Shown: piece by piece, positions 43,347 to 55,138 of the stretch
Numbering within the stretch: the stretch's first letter is position 1
Layout of the letters: each line of letters begins with the position of its first letter
Assembly (NCBI GenBank): GCA_950295325.1
Contig: OX485805.1
Span: 15,115,501 to 15,179,500 of the forward strand
Direction of reading: 5' to 3'
DNA: 64,000 nt
Source: Polytrichum commune
Taxonomy: Eukaryota > Streptophyta > Polytrichopsida > Polytrichales > Polytrichaceae
The notes under the pieces: model-generated
Database searches by the model: none
What the model was told of the DNA's origin: nothing
The model's input: the letters and a program-made list of their open reading frames with translations, nothing else
Made by a program: the position numbers and the translations under genes

Positions 43347-46080
43347 TTAAGCCTCATATTCATCATTTGTCTCAGTATCGTTGTTGTCTTCATCGTTGGT
43401 GTTGTATTCTAGCATAGTTGGTTGTTTGAAAATAAAACACTCCCATTGCGAATCAAGCTTGACTACCTCATATACATCAAAATTCAGTAAAAACTTGATC
43501 ATCTTTGTAAATATGTTGACCTCAATCATACATGCTTGCAAAGAAGATCGCTTTGGGGCAATGACATCATTCATACCACCATGATCACATTCCAACTTGC
43601 CAGCTAAAGCTTTGTTTGCGAGGAGCGGCAACACAACCTTCGACAAACATAACAACAACTTCCATCGAGACTTCATACTACACAATTACAAGCTTCTTGA
43701 GGCTCTACTTCTATCTTAAGATCTAACGCCTTGAAGATATGGATCTCCGCCTTGGCCATAGATTTTGGAGTTAGTTCAAATTGAGCAGTTGGTTGATCCA
43801 AACGTGGACGTGACAAGATGGATGAGATAGTCATCAAAGTCTTTAGGTGTTTGGCTACACGTTCATTATCACTAGCTAGCAAGAAAAAACCGCAAGTTGT
43901 ACTCGAATGTTTATCCCTAATCAAGCCTTCGACCACCATCTTCGCCAATCTTGTAATAGACCTCCAAATGTAGTCCTTGAGAAGGTTGGTGAACGACTTG
44001 CGCAAGTCTTGCACTAACCAACCATTTGGTACGTCTTGGTCCTCGATTTCCAACGCTTGTAACATGTTGTCAATGAGTTTGCCGTTCTGAGGACCCAGGA
44101 ATAATACAATTTGCATATCGATGACATACAAGAACTTGACATTGTCAGTATAGAGCGAGGAACAATCGATATATCCTACAGCTTCGCCATCGATGATGTA
44201 TACACGGTAGAATATGTTGGAGTACTTCAAAGCATTAATGGGATGATATCGGTTATAAAACCTCTTACATAGCGTTTGTCGCAATAGCTTTTGAACATGT
44301 TGTGTCATGGGATCAATCATGGTTAGAATGCACTCCTCCTTTGGGGGCGGGGGGTTCCAAAGGGGATGGGAGTGAGATCGTGGATTAGTAATGGGCACAT
44401 CGGGTCAAGAATGGTTAGCAACAAATGACACATCATGATGTAAACATCAATAACTATGAATGTCTTCATGGATTGCGCCATCGTTTGAATCTCGCGAACA
44501 TGAACAATCATGGAATATAACTCAACAAGAATGTTCTCGTGTTTGATGACATTACATATTATTTTTTGATGGCAAAAGGCAAAGATGAACGGAGAGTGTG
44601 CATTGATAAGTCGCTTGAGAACAATAGCATTAGACGACTACCGATGCCCAAACGCATTCTTTTGCTTGATAAAATAACCAAATTCGTCCTTGGTAAACAC
44701 ATCGACAATGTCCTTTAATGCCTCCGACTTATTGGTCATCTTCACCACCGAGCGAGCATCATCGAAGACTTTTCGTGCATCCTTGTTCTTACACTTGGTT
44801 GAATCGAGGTGGATGTCGAAAGCATCAACAAGGGAGAGGTGACACAAGTGGGATATACACCACTCATACATAAGTGTCATGACAACTTCAACATATCGCT
44901 TGACATTGGAGCCAAAATCAAAATTACCAGTAAGCATATGCACAAAGAATTCGATATCAAATTCTCGCATAACACCTCTAGTCCAACTAAACAAGTTATC
45001 AGACACTTGATAATTGTTGCACTTCTCGATTGTTGGAGCATATCAATGAATGGCCAAGTTATTGCTATGTGATGATGACCACCAAAGCCAACTCAGATGT
45101 AAAGCAAGAAATTTCATATTGTTAAATTTATTATGATAAAGATCCATGTTAAGGGACATGAAAGGGATATGAATTCGTTTTTTGGTAGGGTTGATCTCCT
45201 CTACTATTCCTCGCTTGAGTGTCTTAGGGGCGGTTTACACTATGGACCATGAAGTCGTCCCACGTAAGAGGCCTATTTTGCGTGGGACGACTTCATGGGA
45301 CAACTTCCATGGTCCGAGTTACTAAAATATTAGTTTTCATGGTTCATGGGCCCTTCACTAGGTGTAAACCGAATGTGGACCATGAAGAATGACCATGCAC
45401 CAAAAAGGCTTAAAACGGCATTTTTCTGACATGGGCCCTTGCTCTTTTTCCCGGACCACCTCTTTTGCTTGTCCCAACGGAAAACCCGTTGGACCATGGC
45501 AGTGGATAGAGTAGGCTTAAAAAATAATATTTTGTGGACCTCAACCTCCGTGGTCACTCTGCCATTTTTTCCTTGGTGTAAACCCAAGTCGTCCCGGGAC
45601 GACTTCAACGTCCAATCACATCGCTTAGACGGCCGTGGGACGACTTCATGGTCCATAGTGTATACCGCCCCTTATATAGCTCAACCATGTGCTTACGAGG
45701 GTGAAACTAGTCATCCCGCCAAGTCCAACAAGCAATTGCGAGGCAATAAGCCTCCACCGTTGTGTCTCAAAAGCGTGGTACGACATCGATTGCACATGCG
45801 CCCATGCAGAGATCTACTCTTGGAACCACCTAAGCAAGTTAGCTTTGAAAGAATTCCAAGAGAGATCGACAAGTTTGGAGAGTTGATGAATTGTTTGTTG
45901 TTGTGATATTGTCTTGCTAGAGACAATACAATGTTGAATCTTCAAATGTTCAGTAACATTCGATGAAGCATTCTTGCTATATTTGATCCAAATAGGTTTA
46001 GATTTTTCATAGCATTGTCCCAATAGACATAGGAACCATTCACGGTTGTCACCATCCACAACGTGTACCGTATTCTCCAT
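43347..46080 (-). pseudogene. hAT transposase pseudogene, split by a MITE
   Basis: Read from 46080 leftwards, the first block carries a BED-type finger ('CLLGQCYEKS', then 'SSNVTEHLKIQH'). After the MITE at 45227-45671 the frame resumes with 'SLNMDLYHNKFNNMKFLALH' and 'KDEFGYFIKQKNAFGHR'. There a Trp codon is replaced by TAG (44638-44640) before 'SSNAIVLKRLINAHSPF'. A frameshift near the G-run at about 44345 and another near 43675 follow. The end reads 'DVIAPKRSSLQACMIEV', the region of the hAT C-terminal dimerisation domain. An in-frame stop also follows 'LRWFQE'. The pattern is typical of an old hAT transposase, with several stops and frame changes, so no active enzyme is expected. Confidence 0.65.
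45227..45671 (-). mobile_element. Tourist-like MITE, copy B, nested in the hAT transposase
   Basis: Terminal inverted repeats of about 38 bp begin GGGGCGGTTTACACTATGG and end with the inverse, CCATAGTGTATACCGCCCC. The flanking TTA direct repeats (45224-45226 and 45672-45674) are perfect. The interior matches copy A in reverse ('ccaacggaaaacccgttgg', 'caccaaaaaggcttaaaa'). TTA/TAA target and GG(G/C)-type tips indicate PIF/Harbinger mobilisation. Confidence 0.88.
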
Positions 46081-47739
46081 AAAAATCGAAGAAGATCACC
46101 CCTTCATTTGCTTCAATTGAGGGTCTTTAATATGCTTGGGCCACTAAGGATCTTCAAAAAATGCCTTTATACGATCACTCACAATGTTGGGCTCCGGAAC
46201 AACCTCCATGTACACCACTAACACAAATAACACACTAGTGACACTATAACACTACAATAGAATTCCGTGTTTACATCCTCTACATACCTACACATCCAAA
46301 AATCCAAATCAATCCACCTCAAAAGAAAACTTAAAAACCAATATGGAAACTCCACCCCCCGTTTGTAATTATCAAAACGACATCTGTATGCAGGAGAAGT
46401 ACACCACATATTACACTGAAAATTGAAACTAATACTTGTGGGGCGTGAAAGCAAAGCACTACAATTGAAATTGTAACATTAAACTCACTCTTCTATGGAT
46501 TTATCCCACCAAAATTTATAGATTGCTTTTTATCGTAGAAATTTTTATCAGTAGATATCACAACCATCCAAATCAAAAGAAAAGCCTTCTATGGATGAAG
46601 TAATAATCAACAAGTCTGGTGGCTTTCAAAATGTACATTTCAGCTGAGATCTATACAAATGAAAGGAAAACTACACATATGGCTCTCATAAGGCTCTACG
46701 ACAAAACAACTACTCAAGCAGGAACCATAGTCCAGAAGACCCATAACCATGTCGACCACTGAAAACAATGTTGAGGTAATGAAAAGGTTTGCAAAATTCT
46801 TCATGTGGGTTATTTCCTTCCCAAACAATTTTTTTTTCAGTACAGGCTTAAGGCGTTTTCTATAGGTTAAGACACCAATCCTATTGTGCTAGATTCCTCC
46901 GAGCCTGAGCTTGAAAAGCAACAACATGTACCACTACAATTCAATTTTATTCAAGTAAAGATCAAATTGACCTTCATAAGTACCAAAGGACCCTAACAGT
47001 GCACATTATGCAAACACAAGAGGTTGAAGCCTAATCCACTTAACACATCGATGACATGAAGTTTTTGGGACTGTCAAATCATCGCAACCACAATAAAAAG
47101 CAATGGAAGGAAATCCCGGAGCTTCAACCATAAACAATTGAATCAACATCACAAGAGCACTAGCAACATGTGATTGCAACACCTAAAACTCTAGGAAACG
47201 CTTAACAAAAACCTCATTTCTGGAGGATCCATCACATGTTGAAGAAAAACCATACTTACACGTCTTAGATCAATTACACAACAACTAAACCAAAAAGCCT
47301 CTTCTCCTCAGTTGCGGCTAGTGAAATTCTCTTAAACCCCTAGAAAACTCATGTTGCCCATGCCCATCCAGAGAGACCAATGCATCAAGTGTAACAAATA
47401 AAAGAAAGATAGTGAAACATACATACCTCGCCTTCTGGAGATTGTCATGTGCACTCTCAAAAGGCTTTAGATCAAAAAGAGGAGAAGCTTCAAGATATAA
47501 TAAATATTTGAAAACCATTAGCCTTTAGCCCCTCGGTCCTCGTCATCCTACCATGGTTTCAGGCTACACTCAACTTTAGTTAACTAGAAATAACTAAAGT
47601 TAACTAGACTTTTTGGTAAGTCAAATTGTGAAAAACTATAGTTACGAAAGGCAACTAGTTAACTAATAGTTGAATTAGTTTGTTAGTTGTCCAAGGTCTG
47701 AAGGCCTTTATATATGACCATAACGGTCCGTACCAATTA

Positions 47740-48640
47740 TTAATTCCCCTTGATAGACTATACTAGTTGTGGGCTCTCCTACCCTTCCCCCAATCCACCC
47801 TCTCCCCCAAGATTTTCCCACCAAAATACCTGTATTAATCCAAAGATATATAAAATAACTCCCTCGCCACCAGCCACGCCAAACTTCTCACATCAACAAT
47901 CATCACTCCTTACCACATCATATGCTCTCCCCATTAATTGACTCCTTCGACCTCACTCATTCCTATTTTTCGTTGCCATTAACATGCCTTATCAACTTCA
48001 CCCAATATTACTCCCCCATGTACGAGACACATTATTTGGATCACTCGCTCAACCTTCTCCTTTCAATGGATAGGTAACGGATATGCACATCTCATGCATA
48101 TCCATATGCTTCCTAAAGCACTTAAATGGGCCAAACTCGCCACTCAACAACACCCCCGGAACCTCATTATTCCCACTATCCCACATGAAGATTTGTCATA
48201 ACAACCTCCCACAATCCTAGACCACCCAAACATACACCAAGATATGACCATCCCCTCCCCTCCCCTTACAATTCAGTACTCCCCTCCCCCAAACTTCCCA
48301 TCATACTACATCATGAAGGAACCACTTCTTAAGCATCATATGCATCCATCACCACTCACGGCTGCCCATCCAAAACCTCATCTTCACTCTCCCTATTGCA
48401 ACCCACTCCTTCCACCATCCAATGATAATTCTCCCCACCCTCCCCTAAAGCAAATTCTTAACTATCATACCACAACTTGGATTCACACCCCCTTACCACT
48501 GCATCTTCACCCCCCACCACTACCCCCCACTATTACCCAAATCTCTCCCTTCAACTTTCTCGCTAGATCCATTTACCATACAAATGGTTATATCACCCAC
48601 CCCCTCCCCCTTGGACTCGAAAGGTCAAGGTAATAGCGTA
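47740..48640 (+). other. C-rich, Pro/His-coding stretch, possible retroelement relic
   Basis: Unusually C-rich plus strand with scattered stops; one 129-codon frame (48244-48633) encodes a low-complexity Pro/His/Thr/Leu protein. It leads directly to an RNase H-like relic, so it may be the eroded upstream part of the same LINE. No domain can be named. Confidence 0.25.
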
Positions 48641-48845
48641 TGCTCTAGAGTTTATCATTGATCCACCGGGATCCATATTGTTGCCAAGCTCCCTGGCTAC
48701 CCAAATATTCTCCGCGACAAGCTTTATGCTTTGTTATTAGCAGTCCAACATTTACTATACAAAATCCATATGTTTATTGACAATCTCAACAATATCTACC
48801 TTCTTCATGACCATAATTGACACCCATCTTCACAGCATAACCACC
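48640..48845 (+). pseudogene. LINE-type RNase H relic
   Basis: One plus frame reads 'GIHIVAKLPGYPNILRDKLY', then 'ALLLAVQHLLYKIHMFIDNL', 'NNIYLLHDHN' and, after a stop, 'HPSSQHNHH'. This is the order found in RNase H domains of plant non-LTR retrotransposons (an acidic residue before YALL, a D in 'F.D.LN.IYLL', and 'HPSSQHNHPDKLL'). In-frame stops and a replaced acidic residue indicate decay. Confidence 0.5.
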
Positions 48846-48883
48846 ATGAGAGATGAGGAGTTTATCATGGTGGTTATGCTGTG
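48831..48883. repeat. Perfect 19-bp inverted repeat (hairpin)
   Basis: Left arm CACAGCATAACCACCATGA (48831-48849) and right arm TCATGGTGGTTATGCTGTG (48865-48883) are perfectly complementary around a 15-base loop. It sits on the 'SQHNHH' codons of the RNase H relic; the right arm reads the same 'SQHNHHDKLL' motif on the minus strand. Confidence 0.9.
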
Positions 48884-48950
48884 ATTCAAAATGAGAGATG
48901 AGGTTGATATAAAATCCCACATATATATCCCACTTTTCCATACTAAAAAA

Positions 48951-48953
<3 letters not shown>

Positions 48954-48987
<34 letters not shown>
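48954..48987 (+). repeat. (AC)n microsatellite
   Basis: About seventeen uninterrupted AC units. Confidence 0.95.
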
Positions 48988-48988
<1 letters not shown>

Positions 48989-48989
48989 C

Positions 48990-49777
48990 TTGATGATTTT
49001 TAGCTTGGAAATGTGGTTGATCATCAACCTCACCCAACGTACATCATTCTATAATCTACAATCACCCTTCACATCATTTGGAGTCTAGGTTTGTTCTGCC
49101 TACATGTTCATTATTTCATGCTTTTTCTTTGGTTTTGTCTTTTCTTCACAATCACACCTTAGACATGACCACAATCTTCGTTGAAGAAGTGTGCTTTATG
49201 AAAATTTCATCTCCAAATACAAACTCCTCTTGATAGAAATTCAACATCATAAAATTGTCCCAAGTATCACTCCGTATTCTTTGAATTATGTTTGATGCAC
49301 AATGTTTGACATGACATGAGGACAAAATTTTCAACGGCATGTGACATCAAAGTGGACTTATTTTCCAAGTACTTCCTTCTGTTGACTATAAGAGATAGGA
49401 TAACTAGACCTAATTGTCTATGACCTTCAATTTCACATCCAAAATAAACACAACATGAACATGAGAACATTACACGAACATGAAATTTGAACACACTTAT
49501 AATCAACACTTTGTCCAAAAATGACATGCTAAGATGTATTGAAATCCTTTCTAAAGTATCAGCCCATAATCCAACTCTAAATAAAACTATTCTTTAATCA
49601 TAACATTGTGCCCAAAATGCTAAAAAAAAAAAGACAATGAAAGGTAAAGTTACCATACGCAATGTTTGTTGCTCATATGTTTACGGATTTCCTCAATAAG
49701 AAGAAAAATTCACTACACTGATTATCCCACTTAATGCATGTTACTATTTGAAGTTACACAAATGCAATAATGTCTTG
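48990..49777. other. Intergenic DNA, no gene seen
   Basis: Short frames only, none recognisable. Confidence 0.5.
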
Positions 49778-49785
49778 CTAAGGAG

Positions 49786-50135
49786 CTCGGGGGGGGGGGG
49801 GGGGGGGCAGTGTGTTAAAAAGTTAAGGATATAGGTGCGAACAACCACTATTTTATAGGGGGGTATTACTTTCAATTCTCTTCTTTTTTTCACATGCTAT
49901 CATTATGTAAATTTATACTTTGGGTTAATAGAAAAATGGCTTGCATTACTTATAATTCCAAATTATCTATTATTCCATACCCTATAGTACTTTAAAGATG
50001 TTCAATGCCATTTTTGATACCCTATATTACTCTTAAGTCCATTTATAATTTTTAGCTCCCATGTTTTTAAAATACCCTATCATTTGTTCGCACGTATATT
50101 GCTACTCCAACCAATGACTACCCCCCCCCCCCGAG
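49786..50135. mobile_element. hAT-type MITE with poly-G ends and perfect 8-bp target duplication
   Basis: Starts CTCGGGGG with a run of about 18 G and ends with a C-run followed by GAG. The direct repeat CTAAGGAG flanks both sides (49778-49785 and 50136-50143). A second inverted pair, 'ggtgcgaacaa' and 'ttgttcgcacg', lies inside the ends. The 350-bp interior is AT-rich and non-coding. The intact target duplication indicates a recent insertion. Confidence 0.85.
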
Positions 50136-50143
50136 CTAAGGAG

Positions 50144-50360
50144 TAACGAAAGTTCAAAAAGTTGTTTGGACAATCAAGGAACATTAATGACTTGGCTTGG
50201 TATATATTACACACTCATTAAATAGTTTCAGCACATGTAACTCCAAATAGTAATACACAGTAATTGGGATAATCAGTGTACATGAGATGATCATGGGTAG
50301 ACTGTGAATGCTAATGCCAGTGAATCACTCGACTGGGTACTACTTCTTTTGCTAAAGTAG

Positions 50361-50409
<49 letters not shown>

Positions 50410-53022
50410 ATAGATTGCTTTCCGCTTGAATTGACCCACAGTCAAAGATGGACACAATTCTAATGTTCAAATTGTTAAAAACCCCAAGACCAAGACCAAG
50501 GTCAATCACCATGATTCATGCTAAGGTAGACACAAAATTTTCAAACACCTACTTTTGGGTGCAAAACAACTCAATATTCTTCTAAAACAAACACTTTTAA
50601 TATCATTTTTAGGATCAATACAACAACTCATTGGCTGCAAGATAATCACAAAGCCGATGCCAATGTTCACTTACCACTAGCTATTTTATGAGCATCATAT
50701 AAGGTAGATGTGCTTTCGATGGATATTTTTCTCTTTGCACCCACTTCTCATAGGATATGTAACATGTAGTTAATGCAAGATGATCAACAAATCCAAATTG
50801 TACATGTGGCCATTTACCTAATCATTTATGGAACTCATATGAAATTTTTGTTTATTACCAATGTGAAGATTCTCGTGCTCATTAAGTGCTCATAGAGTGC
50901 CCCCTCAATTGTGTTGTCTGATGAGCCTAGAATAGTTAGCATAGTTTGAGCACATAGTCCAATCTTTTTTCAAATACATGTCTTTTTAGTGCAATTCTTA
51001 GATCCACACCTCACCACACATCATTCAAATATAGGTACCCAAATTATTAGGCATGTCTACCTTAACCCCTAACAATTTTTGGTTGATGAATGATTTATGC
51101 CCTTTATTACCCCATCTAGCTCATATATGCACAATTAAAAAAATACTATAAACATCAACTTGACATGGATTTCTACACATTGACACATGACCCATGCAAT
51201 TTGGAGATAATTGGAATGTGCATAACTTGTTCAAAAAAGAAAATGGTCATATTTTGTTGTGTTGGGAGCTCACATGAGGGTGTTGACTCCAATCAATGGT
51301 TGCCACTCCAAAGCAAACATTGCTCGAACACCTGGTGTTTATTTGGGTACAAGTGAAATCTTTTTTGAGGTTCACGTAAATATAGCCTTCATACTAGCAT
51401 TGACCAGTTAGTATAACTTTTGCATACTCTTTAATTTATAAGGAATTCTCTACATATACATAGTTAGAAATATGGGACATTTCACACACTCCTAATTGCA
51501 AAGTGGCTAAGCCATTGTAATAAGCACATTTTGGCTTGAGAATTTGAGAAGGTAATCAACTATTGAGTTCTTCCCATCTACTAGGTGCATTACACAAACA
51601 CTTTATTGATTTTGTAGATGAATTGGATTGGTCAAAGATCTTTTATTGAGGATAAAACATGTAATTTTCATGTGCACCCCTTCCTTCAAATGTTATAATT
51701 TGAAATGAATAGGATGTTTCATGCCCATCTTGGTCTTAAAAATAGCTCATCTCTCATGTTTGAAGATCCCAAAGATATATCCCACTTTGAACTCAGAATT
51801 TGTCCATGTAAAATCTACAATCAACAGTGAGTGAAATGCACTCAAAACAACCCTTTCATAAGCTTGGAAAGTTAAGGGTTAACCACTCAAGAAGATCTCT
51901 TTGAAAATATGTCACAAATTGACATTTTGTCATCTTGGGCTCGTTCTTATGATTTGGAATTCATACAACATCTGCTAATTGATTTACTTCTCTTTCCCTG
52001 AAATGCATTGTACTTTAGAAGAGGTCAAATCTGCTGGAAATATCTGTAGTAGGCACATCTACCTTATTATAACTCTGCAGTGTGGTCCGCTTAGGATTTC
52101 ACAATGCAAATCTCAATCTAATCTCACAACCCTCCAAGTTGTATTATTTTGGAATGCTCGCTCCAGATTTTCCTTGAAGCAGTGATTGAACTATTTGCAC
52201 CTGAAGTTGATTTTAGATTAATTCTGTCCTTATTAGGACCAACATGTTATACTTGTATTCATTTTATTGTTCAAAGGCGTTTTCTTGCAGGGTACACAAA
52301 CATGTCTAGTGCAACATATTTTCAGTGTATAGGCATTTTGGGATCACAACAATTATCCATTGATCAACATTGAAGAATTGATGGGAGTATGGTGTACACA
52401 TGAGCCATTAATTGTCACCAAAAAAACTCAAAGACTAAACCTATGCCCTAAACTATACACAGGCCTGAATTGCAGAATATAGCAATATGTAGCGATACTT
52501 GAGATAACCCAGTTTTTTGTAGATACAATCAACTTCTTCCTGGATTTGTAAATGCATCCATTCAATGCTTTCTAGAGTTCAACAAAGACACCCAATCAAC
52601 ATCGCAGTCCCTGTGAAGATATAGCAATCACATCCACACACTAATTTAAGACTCATCTTGATCTTTGCATCAAAAATGCTTGTGACAAATAAATGTTTTG
52701 TTGACAGCAGTTCATAAACCCCACATGAATTGCCATGTACATGTGAGCCCGAACAAATTATGGACACATGACAGTCATTAATGGGTAAATGGGCCACTGA
52801 TCCTCACATGCTCAATCTGTACATTATGTACACATAGGTTCAGTCTGAAACAAGACGATTGCAAAACTCCTAGTTGGAAGGAACCTAAGGTTATCCCCTT
52901 ACTTGTCTCTAACTCAATGTCAAGAGACATTGTTAAATAAATAAATGCCACCTTGGTGGCTGAGAATGCCACCTTTGGTCCTGGTCTATATAGTATGATA
53001 ACTTCTTACAAAATGTAGTGTG
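50144..53022. other. Intergenic DNA and IadA 3' region
   Basis: Contains a (CT)n tract at 50362-50405. No gene recognised. The 3'UTR of the isoaspartyl dipeptidase gene should lie just left of 53023. Confidence 0.5.
50362..50405 (+). repeat. (CT)n microsatellite
   Basis: About twenty-two uninterrupted CT units. Confidence 0.95.
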
Positions 53023-55107
53023 CTATAATTGTGCCTCACAACAGTTCCCAATACATTCACAAATTGAGTCCTCTGGTGATTTCAACACTTTGCCGCCCGC
53101 AATAACGTACTCAACTTCAAGGTTTTCAGCACTTAAGATTACAATGTCTGCATCTCCACCTACTGCCAATTTACCTACACAAAGCACACAAAGCCACCTC
53201 AACCTTTAGTAGATCACAGGAGATGTAAATATTGGCAAGTTCATAGTTGTTGTTTGCATTGTGAACACTGATTTCAAGCTTCTTATTTGATATTTTTCAT
53301 GTCAATCAGTTGAAGCTATAAGTTTCATGTGCACCTTCCAAGTATTGCAGGCTACAATCTCTAAAAGTTCATATATGGATGTCACTTTGGAGTTATTCTA
53401 TAATTCAGCATGACTTTTGGTTGGGAGTTGGTAATTTTGCATACAACACTTTCCATGTTCGGTAAGCTTCTTGGTGCATTGCTTGGAGGCAGTGTGGAGG
53501 TTTCAACAATGAACATACTATATCAGTTCATTGAAAGTGAAACTCATTTTGGCATGCCAAGAGGTGCTAAAATGAGTTTCCAAAGTAGGTTGCCTGTCAT
53601 TCAAATTCAAACACTACCTCCGAGTATGCACAAGTGGATAAAAATTTATGAGAATGTATGCAAAACAATAAATGGTAAATCATAGGGGACAAACTCCCAG
53701 CGAATAGTCCCATGAGTTATAGGATAACTCTATTTTACAGGAATAAGTACATTGAGTGAGAAGTGCAAGAAAGGGATACCTTTTGTTTTAAAACCGAGAA
53801 AAGTGGCAGGGTTAATAGTGCACAATTTAAGAGCATCTTCAAGCTCCCACTTGCCTTCCTGGACAAGTCGCCTTATGGTGTTCAAATTTCCTTTTGGTGA
53901 TGCAATTCCGTATTCAATGAGCTCTCCTTTGGCATTGTATTTTGGCAATGAACCAAACGCATCAGATGAGAGGGAGATACCCTGCAGATGGCCATTTCCA
54001 GCCCTCTTCCCCCAATCCATCAAAGCATTGAAAGACATGCTCTCCCCCTCTTGATCAGCCGTGAAATCGACACGGCCTCCTTTGGAAACCCACCCCTCTG
54101 CTGCCTACAACACACCAAACACAACTTTTTAAGAGAATTAGCCACTGCAACATCAACTGTTCAATTGCATCTTCTCAATTTTAACAGACTGAGGGTTGTA
54201 ATAAATTGATAACGCCTATGTTTGCCAACACTAGCATGAATTATGGTGTCTCTTTGCTAGCAGGCTTCCACTTAGAAAGAGGTGGATTCTTTCTAGCACT
54301 TATAACCATGGCAACTTAATTGCCAATTGTTCCTACCCTATTAGGCACGGTGAGCCCCTCAGTACCACAACTTTTTAAATGACTGGTCGACCAGGTGACA
54401 TCCTCACGATGACTGGGTACTCCATAGCAGGTAACACTAGCATGGCTTGGTGGAGAATGGAACCCACACTACTTGCAAGGTGGACATGAGTCCCCACACA
54501 CTTAAGCTATTGGCTTGATGCTTGAAGTTGTAAAGATGCATCAATGACAGTTAGGGATGCTAGAGTGATCTTTGCTCCAAGCAGGGGATTCTTGATCTTG
54601 ATTGATTCACAAATGAAGTGAGGTAGAGCATGCTAAAACCCCACCCAAAACCAACACCTAAAGCTTGCGCAAGAAATACATATCGATTATGAGAATGTCC
54701 ACCACCTTAACATCAGGTTCCAGTGATAGGGTCATCTATCAATAAAAATTTGAACCCTTGTGACTTTTGTGTATGGAATTCAAATAAGACATACTGTGGT
54801 GCATTGGAATTCCCTGTCAATTGCTATCGAGAATCAGTGAAGTTTTTTCTTTTTTTTAGGTAATCATCTCTATTGAGAAAAAGAAAAGTAAGAGGATACC
54901 TTGAGAAGAGCGGGTCCACGACCTGAGACATGAGTAGGAAGCATGTGTGACATGGGTATGGTGCCTCTGCTTGCCCTCAAAACTTCCCAAAGAGGCTCCA
55001 ACATAGAATCTCCAGAGCCAGTATGGAAGTGCACAATTCCTGCCTTCCCAGAGAGCATACCTCCAACTCGCGCATCTGTTACTAGGCCCAGGAGCTCCTG
55101 CAAATAT

Positions 55108-55138
<31 letters not shown>

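Larger units (their letters stand above)
43113..47708 (-). mobile_element. Nearly complete but inactive hAT transposon
   Basis: The 23-bp terminal inverted repeats AAGGCCTTCAGATCATGCAC.. (43113-43135) and the inverse of AAGGCCTTCAGACCTTGGAC.. (47686-47708) agree at 20 of 23 positions. Subterminal zones on both sides are crowded with 'actatagttaacta'-type motifs, as expected of transposase-binding regions. A decayed hAT-type transposase lies inside on the minus strand and a Tourist-like MITE is nested within it. The flanking octamers (TAAATACT and TATATATG) match at only five of eight, so the target duplication, if present, has eroded. Confidence 0.7.

Noticed and set aside
48244-48633. 129-codon Pro/His-rich frame as an extensin-like protein
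   Set aside because: No signal peptide and no regular Ser-Pro repeats; the bias follows from a C-rich strand next to a LINE relic.
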